NCBI GenBank assembly: GCA_024653405.1
Contig: JANLGB010000051.1
Coordinates: 1-12,441, forward strand
DNA: 12,441 nucleotides
Source of the DNA: Candidatus Saccharicenans sp.
Lineage (GTDB): Bacteria; Acidobacteriota; Aminicenantia; Aminicenantales; Saccharicenantaceae
Reading direction: 5' to 3'
The stretch's first letter is position 1. The number at the start of each line of letters is the position of its first letter. Made by a program: the position numbers and the translations under genes. Under the pieces are notes generated by a model that was not told the origin of the DNA, searched no databases, and saw nothing but the letters and a program-made list of their open reading frames with translations. This document shows positions 7,174 to 12,441 of the stretch, in pieces.

Positions 7174-7965
7174 TCAATTTTTCTTGTTAAAGGCCAGGGC
7201 AGCCAGGCTGATGATAACCACAGAAAAAACGAGCAGGAACAAGGCATCGACAGAAACCGGATGGAGTGATACCTGGTACAGGGCCTCAGCCGGAGTTTGC
7301 CGGAAGAGAAGGATCTGGCGCAGGGCGTCGACGCCGTAAGTCAGGGGGTTAACAGCGGCCAACCATTTCATCCATCGGGGAACACTGGTCAAAGGGAAAA
7401 AAGCCCCCGAGACAAAAAACATGGGGAAGATCAAGAGCTGCATCACCAACCCGAAACTTTCCGTCGTTTTCATCAGGCTGGCAATCAACAGGCCCAGGCT
7501 GGCCAGAGAAAAGGCCACCATGATCATGAATAACAGCAGGTAAGGGAAGGTTAAAGGGTGAAGCCTGATTTTGAGAACGGGTGCCAGAACCAAAAGCAGA
7601 AAGCCCTGAATCGAAGCGATGGTCACCGCTCCCAGAATTTTCCCCAGGGTAATTGATACCCGGGAAATAGGGGCTACCAGGATTTCTTTCAAGAAGCCGA
7701 ACTCCCGGTCCCAGACGGTAGAAATGGTGGAAAAGAAAGAAACGCTCATTATGCTCATAGCGATTATGCCGGGATACATGAATTGAACGAAATCCAGGCC
7801 GAAATCGCCTCTGGCCAGGGAACTTTTAAGTCCGGTACCAAAAATTGCCAGGAACATCAAGGGCTGGACCATGGTGGATATGATTCTGGTTTTATCCCGC
7901 CAGTATCTAATAAATTCTCTCTGCCAGATGGCTCCGGCGGCCTCGACTGTCATTCTGAATTCCAT
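7174..7965 (-). CDS. ABC-2 type transporter permease (DrrB-like)
   Basis: A 263-residue inner-membrane permease of the ABC-2 family, partner of the ATPase encoded just upstream. After an amphipathic N-terminus (AIWQREFIRYWRDKTRII, typical of the family) come about six hydrophobic segments, at roughly residues 30-47, 62-82, 105-130, 138-164, 172-195 and 240-260. Family features include the loop WDREFGFLKEILVAPISR after the second segment and MKWLAAVNPLTYGVDALRQ between the fifth and sixth, close to the NPLTY-ALR signature of drug, polysaccharide and lipid exporters. The ATG is preceded by AGGAG at nine bases, and the ATPase stop lies 19 bases upstream, implying one transcript. The size is normal for a half-transporter that dimerises. 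Export direction is known for the family; the cargo is unknown. Confidence 0.92.
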   Translation of the reverse strand: MEFRMTVEAAGAIWQREFIRYWRDKTRIISTMVQPLMFLAIFGTGLKSSLARGDFGLDFVQFMYPGIIAMSIMSVSFFSTISTVWDREFGFLKEILVAPISRVSITLGKILGAVTIASIQGFLLLVLAPVLKIRLHPLTFPYLLLFMIMVAFSLASLGLLIASLMKTTESFGLVMQLLIFPMFFVSGAFFPLTSVPRWMKWLAAVNPLTYGVDALRQILLFRQTPAEALYQVSLHPVSVDALFLLVFSVVIISLAALAFNKKN

Positions 7966-7984
7966 TCTAACTGTCTCCTGCAGT

Positions 7985-8956
7985 CTATCGTCGGCGTCGG
8001 AAATGGTGCTGGCGCATCCGGTCCAGGGGAGTAGCTTCTTCTTCTCTTATCTTTCGCCCGGTTAGATGAAGAAAAACATCGTCCAGAGTTGGCTCTCTTA
8101 GAGAAACTGAGGTCACCTGGGTTTGCAGTTCCTCAAACAAGCGGGGCAGGAAGGTTTTCCCGTTGTTAATTTCCACCATGATAGTTCCATTTTCCTCTTT
8201 TGCGGCCAGGGCATATTTTTGGGCTAGCTCCTGTTTTAATTGCTGCGGCTGTGGGCTTCCCAGGATTATGATATCGCCACCGACGGCCTTCTTCAGGTTG
8301 GCCGGCGTATCGAAGCCAACGATTTTTCCGTAATCTATGATGATCAGGCGATCACAATAATCCGCTTCGTTCATGTAGTGAGTGGTCATAAAAATGGTCA
8401 TTTCCTTTTCCGCTTTCAGCCTGAGGATGTAATCCCAGAGGTGAGAACGGGTCTGGGGATCAAGACCGAGAGTCGGTTCGTCCAGAAACAGGACAGCCGG
8501 GTGATGGATCAGCCCCCGGGCAATTTCCAGCCGGCGTTTCATACCTCCAGAAAAGGTTTTGACTATGTCTTTCCTTCGATCCCAGAGCTCTACCAGGCGC
8601 AAAACCTCTTCTTTTTTTTTCTGGTATTCGCTATGGGAGACATGATAAAGCCTGGCATGAAAGTAAAGATTTTCTTCAGCCGTTAGCCGGTCATCAAGAG
8701 ATGGATCCTGGAAGACCAGTCCGATGGATTTTCTGACCTGGTTTTTCTGGGTAAGGACATTAAAATTGTTAACGTAGACCTCTCCTTGCGTTGGTGCCAA
8801 GAGGGTGGAAAGAATGTTGATGGTGGTGGTTTTACCGGCTCCGTTTGGGCCCAGGAATCCAAAAATCTCCCCTTTTTCGACAGAAAAGCTGATGTGGTCA
8901 ACGGCAGTCAGACCGTTATATCTTTTGACCAGATTTCGGACTTTTATGATTTCCAC
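7985..8956 (-). CDS. ABC transporter ATP-binding protein (DrrA-like)
   Basis: A 323-residue cytoplasmic ATPase that would power the permease encoded 19 bases downstream. All nucleotide-binding motifs are intact: Walker A GPNGAGKT (36-43), Q-loop VFQDPSLDD (81-89), signature FSGGMKRR (135-142), Walker B VLFLDEP (155-161) and the switch His193 in TTHYMNEAD. The stretch after 225, with LREPTLDDVFLHLTG at 287-300, is the C-terminal extension typical of the DrrA/ABC-2 exporter group. The protein ends in an unusual basic tail (RMRQHHFRRRR). I chose the GTG at 8956, with GGAG seven bases before it, over the longer ATG at 9013; the extra 19 residues (MPAPPILTCPS...) resemble no ABC N-terminus and would span the promoter. 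Family function is secure; the exported substrate is unknown. Confidence 0.93.
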   Translation of the reverse strand: MEIIKVRNLVKRYNGLTAVDHISFSVEKGEIFGFLGPNGAGKTTTINILSTLLAPTQGEVYVNNFNVLTQKNQVRKSIGLVFQDPSLDDRLTAEENLYFHARLYHVSHSEYQKKKEEVLRLVELWDRRKDIVKTFSGGMKRRLEIARGLIHHPAVLFLDEPTLGLDPQTRSHLWDYILRLKAEKEMTIFMTTHYMNEADYCDRLIIIDYGKIVGFDTPANLKKAVGGDIIILGSPQPQQLKQELAQKYALAAKEENGTIMVEINNGKTFLPRLFEELQTQVTSVSLREPTLDDVFLHLTGRKIREEEATPLDRMRQHHFRRRR

Positions 8957-8967
8957 TCTTAAACTCC

Positions 8968-8995
8968 AGTATAGATGAACGGATGGGCATGTCAA
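8968..8995 (-). promoter_or_regulatory. Strong sigma70-type promoter immediately before the ABC ATPase gene
   Basis: On the minus strand, a perfect TTGACA (8995-8990) and TATACT (8973-8968, 5/6) are separated by 16 bases. Transcription would begin near 8961, only about five bases before the GTG at 8956. The GGAG at 8967-8964 would then fall between the -10 and the start site, outside the mRNA. Confidence 0.6.
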
Positions 8996-9011
8996 TATTG
9001 GCGGCGCTGGC

Positions 9012-9017
9012 AAAAAA
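9012..9017 (-). terminator. T-run after tRNA-Leu
   Basis: Read on the minus strand, six Ts follow the tRNA 3' end within eight to thirteen bases (CCTTATTTTTTGCC). No separate stem is visible, so the folded tRNA acceptor itself would have to serve as the hairpin. It may end the tRNA transcript before the ABC operon. Confidence 0.35.
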
Positions 9018-9024
9018 TAAGGTA

Positions 9025-9110
9025 TGCCGAGGGCCGGACTCGAACCGGCACGGAGCTTACACCCCGAGGGATTTTAAGTCCCTTGCGTCTACCAATTCCG
9101 CCACCCCGGC
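9025..9110 (-). tRNA. tRNA-Leu (anticodon UAA)
   Basis: An 86-base class II tRNA read on the minus strand. The acceptor strand GCCGGGG pairs with CCTCGGC (one G-U) and the discriminator is A. The D-arm reads GCGGAATTGGTAGACGC. The anticodon stem AGGGA/TCCCT encloses CTTAAAA, giving anticodon TAA at 9076-9074, which reads leucine codons UUA and UUG. A long variable arm follows (CGGGGTGTAAGCTCCG), as expected for leucine tRNAs, then the T-arm GCCGG-TTCGAGT-CCGGC. The 3' CCA is not encoded: ATACC follows the last paired base, so CCA must be added by nucleotidyltransferase. All four arms can be drawn, so the call is firm. Confidence 0.97.
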
Positions 9111-9121
9111 GGCTGCTGATA

Positions 9122-9150
9122 ATTTAAACACAATCAAGCCCAGCGGTCAA
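9122..9150 (-). promoter_or_regulatory. Candidate promoter of tRNA-Leu
   Basis: On the minus strand, TTGACC (9150-9145, 5/6) is followed after 17 bases by TTAAAT (9127-9122, 4/6). Transcription would start within a few bases of the mature tRNA 5' end at 9110, leaving a very short leader. Confidence 0.5.
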
Positions 9151-9389
9151 CACTTCTCCCTGGGTTGTGTAATAAAGGCTTCATACCCCCATTTAAGTCT
9201 GGACAATAATCCTTGGGTTATTAAATATGAGGTAGTCTCAGGTTTATTCAGGCACAGACTTTTCAGCCGGCAACGCCTCCAGCTTGGGGGCAAGACGGTG
9301 GCAATATCTTTATCAGGTCAATCCCACTTGCCCAACCCGGGACCGGCCGGGCTCAAATATTCCACCCCGTGATATCCGTCGCTAAGGGC

Positions 9390-9418
9390 TTGACTGTATC
9401 TGGGCTGTGACATATTCT
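9390..9418 (+). promoter_or_regulatory. Candidate sigma70-type promoter for the secreted protein / SRPBCC / photolyase operon
   Basis: TTGACT (9390-9395, 5/6) and TATTCT (9413-9418, 4/6) are spaced by exactly 17 bases. The start would be near 9425, giving a leader of about 39 bases to the ATG at 9464, which is preceded by AGGAG at about seven bases. Confidence 0.5.
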
Positions 9419-9463
9419 GTATCCAGCAACTGCTCTCACACCTAAACTGACAGGAGAAAATCC

Positions 9464-10477
9464 ATGGGGAAAAATGAAAAACGTTACGCGATTTCTCTGA
9501 CCGGTGGCTCCGTCTTACTTCTGGCATTCCTCCTCTGTACTTTATTTGCGGGTCAGTCCCGGACCGCAGCGGGGTGGCCGAAAAATTTATCAGGTCTTAA
9601 AGGGCCATTTAACCTGGCTGCTGAGCGGAGGCCGGAAGTGCAGTATTACCGGCAGGAAATGAAGCTCGTTCAGCTCGGGTTCGATGGAAAAAGGAAGGCG
9701 GACGAAACCTTTAATCTAAAACTAAAAAGGATTCCGGCCCGGCTCTTGGGGCAGGAAGGGGATCTATGCACCGTGGGTGAATTCACAGTTAAGTCAGGCG
9801 ACCAACCGCCAGCCCTGGTCAGGGAACTATCCGGCTGGTCCTATGTTTTCAGGGAGATAACGGGTGCCAAGGATGAGAAGAGACAGGTTTTCGGTATTCC
9901 CCACGATCGGTTTAGAGACCTGACCTTCAACGACGGCCAGAAAATATCCGGAATCACCGGTTATCAGATATATAACAGCTTTATCGATTTCCACAGTTTC
10001 TGCGACGTGTTCGCCAGGCCAACTCTGGGCGGGGCAGGAATTCAGGACTTGAAAAAAATCGGACAGTCCATCCGCCATGCGGCCGCTTTCACCGAGCCCC
10101 CGGTTAATCTGGGCCAAGCTCTCAAAGAAGGCTCGGTTTTCCGCAACGGCGAAGTCAGGTTAATCTTCAAGGGACTCGGCCTGGTAAATGGAGTAGCCTG
10201 TGCCATTATTGGCTATGATTCTGGCGAAAGCACTTTGAAAGTGATCATGCCGGGCGGTCCTGGCGGTGATATAATCACAGAGGGTGGTTCTGAGTATATC
10301 GGCGATATTTATATTAACCTCAATACCAGGTGGGTGGAGAGAGTGACCATGGATGAATTCGTAGTCACCGAAACCAGCCTGCCGCCGGGAATGGGCGGAC
10401 AGAAAATCCAGGGTTATACTGTCCGCCACCTGACTATCCAGAAAATTTCACCGGAAGAATTTGAAAAGCAATCTTGA
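9464..10477 (+). CDS. Exported protein of unknown family
   Basis: A 337-residue protein that I do not recognise. The N-terminus is a signal peptide or anchor: basic MGKNEKRY, then a hydrophobic stretch at about 11-30, so the rest should lie outside the cytoplasm. The body alternates charged and hydrophobic residues like a beta-rich fold. Visible blocks are RRPEVQYYRQEMKLVQLGFDGK near 55-76, SGWSYVFREITG, DRFRDLTFNDGQKISGI, YQIYNSFIDFHSFCDVFARP near 165-185, and, after 225, IFKGLGLVNGVACAIIGYDSGES and GDIYINLNTRWVERVTMDEFV. The latter pattern, in which a quantity is read and then linked to a modified strand, recalls secreted proteins that resemble DUF-type lipoprotein carriers, but this is too weak to name. 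No catalytic motif or lipobox is seen. It heads a tight operon, 26 bases before the SRPBCC gene, so a joint envelope role is plausible. Confidence 0.85.
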   Translation: MGKNEKRYAISLTGGSVLLLAFLLCTLFAGQSRTAAGWPKNLSGLKGPFNLAAERRPEVQYYRQEMKLVQLGFDGKRKADETFNLKLKRIPARLLGQEGDLCTVGEFTVKSGDQPPALVRELSGWSYVFREITGAKDEKRQVFGIPHDRFRDLTFNDGQKISGITGYQIYNSFIDFHSFCDVFARPTLGGAGIQDLKKIGQSIRHAAAFTEPPVNLGQALKEGSVFRNGEVRLIFKGLGLVNGVACAIIGYDSGESTLKVIMPGGPGGDIITEGGSEYIGDIYINLNTRWVERVTMDEFVVTETSLPPGMGGQKIQGYTVRHLTIQKISPEEFEKQS

Positions 10478-10503
10478 ACCCAGGTTGAAACCGGAAACTG
10501 AAG

Positions 10504-11274
10504 ATGGAAAGACCGAACCAAACACGGGAAAAGCCAGGGCTCATCAGGTTGATCCTAAGCCGGCCTGGGCCTGTCGTTCTCTGTTTTTTTATTCTTATGA
10601 CAACGGCTGGCCTTTGGCCCGCCCTCTCTGCTGAGGTAGGCGGAGAAAAACCGGGAAGCTTGGGCGGAACCAGTTACCGGTCGGTCCAGACACAGCCCCA
10701 GCCGATCACCTCTGCTGTCCCCGATTTTGGAGCAGACGGCCTTAAGGACCTGACGAATGAACAGAAAAAGAAACTTTTATCGGGTGAAGTGGTCCTGGTC
10801 TCTTCCCATGAAGGAGCACCCGAGGGCAAGACTATCATTTCTGCAGCTCTGATTTTTGAGGTTCCGTTGGAAAGGGCCTGGTCTATTCTGTCAGACACCG
10901 AAGGCCAGGCTGAATATCTTAAAGAAATAGAAGAATTAAAGATTATCGAGCAGGGGCCGGAGTATAACCGCATGTTTTTTGTAATCAGGGTTGTGGGACA
11001 GAAAGTCAGTTATACCGTTATCCATCACTTCAGGCCTGATAAATTCTACTTCTGGTGGGAACTTGACCCGTCGGCTGATAATGATTTGAAGGAACTCTAT
11101 GGCTTCTGGAAGCTGCAGCGGCTGGATGAACACCGGACTGTGGCCCGCTACGGAAGCCTGGTCCGGCCCTCTTTCCCGGTGCCGACTTTTATCCGCAACT
11201 GGCTGTCCCGGAGTAATGTCCAGTCATCCCTGGCCAAAGTGAAAAGATATGTGGAAAGCAAGCCGGGGGAATGA
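10504..11274 (+). CDS. Exported SRPBCC/START-like (polyketide cyclase-type) ligand-binding protein
   Basis: A 256-residue protein. Residues 23-43 form a hydrophobic signal or anchor ending ALSA, a possible signal peptidase site. A low-complexity linker follows. The region from about 110 to 252 has the layout of the helix-grip SRPBCC fold: IISAALIFEVPLERAWSILSD (first strand and helix pair), EYLKEIEELKIIE, then a run of long strands (MFFVIRVVGQKVSYTVIHHF, FYFWWELDP, LYGFWKLQRL, RTVARYGSLV), and a final helix (NVQSSLAKVKRYVES). Such domains form a deep hydrophobic pocket for lipids or other apolar ligands, and some are enzymes; no catalytic residue can be singled out. It lies 26 bases after the unknown exported protein gene and 10 bases before the photolyase gene, so all three are probably co-transcribed. 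Its Shine-Dalgarno is weak (ACTGAAG), perhaps relying on coupling. An extracytoplasmic SRPBCC protein is less common than a cytoplasmic one. Confidence 0.8.
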   Translation: MERPNQTREKPGLIRLILSRPGPVVLCFFILMTTAGLWPALSAEVGGEKPGSLGGTSYRSVQTQPQPITSAVPDFGADGLKDLTNEQKKKLLSGEVVLVSSHEGAPEGKTIISAALIFEVPLERAWSILSDTEGQAEYLKEIEELKIIEQGPEYNRMFFVIRVVGQKVSYTVIHHFRPDKFYFWWELDPSADNDLKELYGFWKLQRLDEHRTVARYGSLVRPSFPVPTFIRNWLSRSNVQSSLAKVKRYVESKPGE

Positions 11275-11284
11275 AAGAGGTCCC

Positions 11285-12441
11285 ATGAAGATGAAACGCT
11301 TAGTTTTCTGGTTTAAGCGGGATTTGAGACTGGCGGACAACAGGGGCCTGTGGGAAGCAACCCGGGATGCGGCTGAAATAGTCCCGGTTTTTATTTTTGA
11401 TAAAAAGCTGCTGGTGGGGCTGGATGGCCCCCCGACCCGGACCGGATTCCTGGTGGCTGCCCTGGAAAGGCTGGACCGGCGACTCAGGGAAAAAGGCAGC
11501 CGGCTTTATGTTTTTTATGGACAGCCGGAAGAAGTTTTAGCCAGGCTCATCACGCAGCTTAAACCCGAGGCTCTTTACACCAACCGCAGTTATTCCTGGA
11601 GCGGAGAGAGAACCCAGAAGAAAGTGGAAGCCCTGTGCCGGAAGCAAGGGGTTATCTTTAAGGATTTTAATGATTCCCTTCTGATGCCGCCGGAGAAAAT
11701 TGAGGCCCGGAAAGTTTACAGCCCTTTTTTCAGGCTGTGGAGATTGGCCCTGGGGGGAGAGGACTTGTCCCTAAAGCTAGAACCGTCCCGCTTGAAAACA
11801 CCGGCGCTTAAACCATCCACGCTGGCCGAAACGGCCAGGCTAATCGACCACGAACTCAACAGCTACTGGCAGCCAGATTATGCCAGACGGAGGCTCAAAC
11901 AATATGATTTTAAGAGTTACGACCAAGGCCGAAACCAGCTGGACATTGATGGCACCAGCCGCCTGTCGGTGGCTCTCAGGTTTGGCCTGGTGTCGGTAAG
12001 AGAAGTGCTGGCTGCGGCCAGGAAGCAACTTCAAGTTGACAACCAGTTTGTCAAGGAACTGGCCTGGCGGGAATTCTGGTACCACATCCGCTATTACTTC
12101 CCCTGGACTGAAGACCTCGAGTTTCAGGAAAAAAGACATGGCTTGAAGTGGCTGAACCGGGATAAAGATATCAGGGCGCTGGAAGAGGCCAGGACTGGTT
12201 ATCCGCTAATCGACGCTGCCATCAACCAGCTTAAGGAAGAAGGCTGGATGCACAACCGAGCGCGGTTGGTGGTGGCGTCCTTCGTGACCAAGGACTTGCT
12301 TATCGACTGGAGGATAGGGGAGAGGTTGTTCAAAAAATACCTGCTTGATTATGACGAGGTGGTCAATACCGGAAACTGGCAGTGGTCAGCTTCAGTCGGA
12401 GCTGACCCACGGCCCCTCAGAATGTTCAATCCCCAGCTCCA
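11285..12441 (+). CDS. phrB: Deoxyribodipyrimidine photolyase, class I (3' end outside window)
   Basis: The first 385 residues of a cryptochrome/photolyase-family enzyme, which uses FAD and blue/near-UV light to split cyclobutane pyrimidine dimers in DNA. The frame is open from the ATG at 11285 to the window edge. The N-terminal antenna domain begins with LVFWFKRDLRLADN (residues 6-19), the family signature. The FAD domain shows LAWREFWYHI, then RTGYPLIDAAINQL from 303, EEGWMHNRARLVVASF (318-333) with KDLLIDWRIGERLF after it, and NTGNWQWSASVGADP starting at Asn361. These correspond block by block to the E. coli PhrB core, including the WQW containing an electron-transfer tryptophan. GAGG lies four bases before the ATG; a second ATG at 11291 is an alternative start. 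It follows the SRPBCC gene by 10 bases, so it is likely in the same operon. About 90 C-terminal residues are missing. Confidence 0.95.
   Translation, partial: MKMKRLVFWFKRDLRLADNRGLWEATRDAAEIVPVFIFDKKLLVGLDGPPTRTGFLVAALERLDRRLREKGSRLYVFYGQPEEVLARLITQLKPEALYTNRSYSWSGERTQKKVEALCRKQGVIFKDFNDSLLMPPEKIEARKVYSPFFRLWRLALGGEDLSLKLEPSRLKTPALKPSTLAETARLIDHELNSYWQPDYARRRLKQYDFKSYDQGRNQLDIDGTSRLSVALRFGLVSVREVLAAARKQLQVDNQFVKELAWREFWYHIRYYFPWTEDLEFQEKRHGLKWLNRDKDIRALEEARTGYPLIDAAINQLKEEGWMHNRARLVVASFVTKDLLIDWRIGERLFKKYLLDYDEVVNTGNWQWSASVGADPRPLRMFNPQL

Larger units (their letters stand above)
9111..9463. other. Divergent intergenic region between tRNA-Leu and the secreted-protein operon
   Basis: About 353 bases containing the outward-facing promoters listed separately. 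In between I see a 7-bp hairpin (AATAATC/GGTTATT at 9205-9222, loop CTTG, one T-G pair) and a GC-rich inverted repeat, CCCGG/CCGGG, near 9337-9352. Neither has a T-run making it a convincing terminator. No conserved open frame is evident; the plus-strand frame across the tRNA is an antisense artefact. Confidence 0.5.

Noticed and set aside
9025..9110. tRNA-Leu as an attachment site for an integrated element
   Set aside because: I saw no integrase gene and no repeat of the tRNA 3' end elsewhere in the window; the neighbours are ordinary chromosomal genes.
8983..9372. Plus-strand open frame of 129 codons, beginning MGMSILAALAKNK and containing RGPDSNRHGAYTPRD
   Set aside because: It reads through the antisense strand of tRNA-Leu. 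The RGPDSNRH...STNSATPA string is the familiar false protein produced by antisense leucine tRNA genes; there is no ribosome site.
1..12441. CRISPR array, toxin-antitoxin, retron, restriction or other defence system
   Set aside because: No regularly spaced repeats and no reverse transcriptase, nuclease, methylase or toxin motifs were found in any credible coding frame.

Overview
The window looks like an ordinary bacterial chromosomal segment, moderately GC-rich, with conventional Shine-Dalgarno sites and sigma70-like promoters. Four of its products have Sec-type signal peptides or N-terminal anchors. A secreted GH38 alpha-mannosidase-like protein carrying carbohydrate-binding modules, a secreted C69 dipeptidase and a bacterial inositol-phosphate synthase suggest a saccharolytic/proteolytic heterotroph with a Gram-negative type of envelope. 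My guess is an Acidobacteriota- or Aminicenantota-like lineage, at low confidence, because no marker gene settles it.

Layout, left to right. At 2-286 (+) is the 3' end of a myo-inositol-1-phosphate synthase gene. At 376-3645 (+) is a large exported GH38 glycosidase. It overlaps in the next frame with 3596-4384 (+), which encodes a chitobiase C-terminal-like domain and a discoidin-like (F5/8C) domain. The two were probably one gene, broken by a frameshift near 3620-3645. A gene-free stretch (4385-4698) separates them from the convergent C69 dipeptidase gene (4699-6195, -). A divergent intergenic region holds promoters for that gene and for an OsmC-family gene (6451-6876, +).

Next is a minus-strand operon: an ABC transporter ATPase (7985-8956), an ABC-2 permease (7174-7965) and a 64-residue cysteine-containing acidic protein with a probable TTG start (6921-7115). 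A tRNA-Leu(UAA) gene lies just upstream at 9025-9110 (-). A plus-strand operon then runs to the right edge: a secreted protein of unknown family (9464-10477), an exported SRPBCC/START-like protein (10504-11274) and a class I photolyase (11285 onward, cut by the window end).

The genes fall into independent modules: extracellular glycan and peptide breakdown, an export ABC system, thiol-peroxide defence, and an envelope/photolyase operon. I find no CRISPR array, insertion sequence, phage gene or recognisable defence system. The points most worth following up are the mannosidase frameshift, the small Cys protein in the ABC operon, the near-leaderless geometry of the ABC promoter, and the pairing of two unexplained exported proteins with a photolyase.
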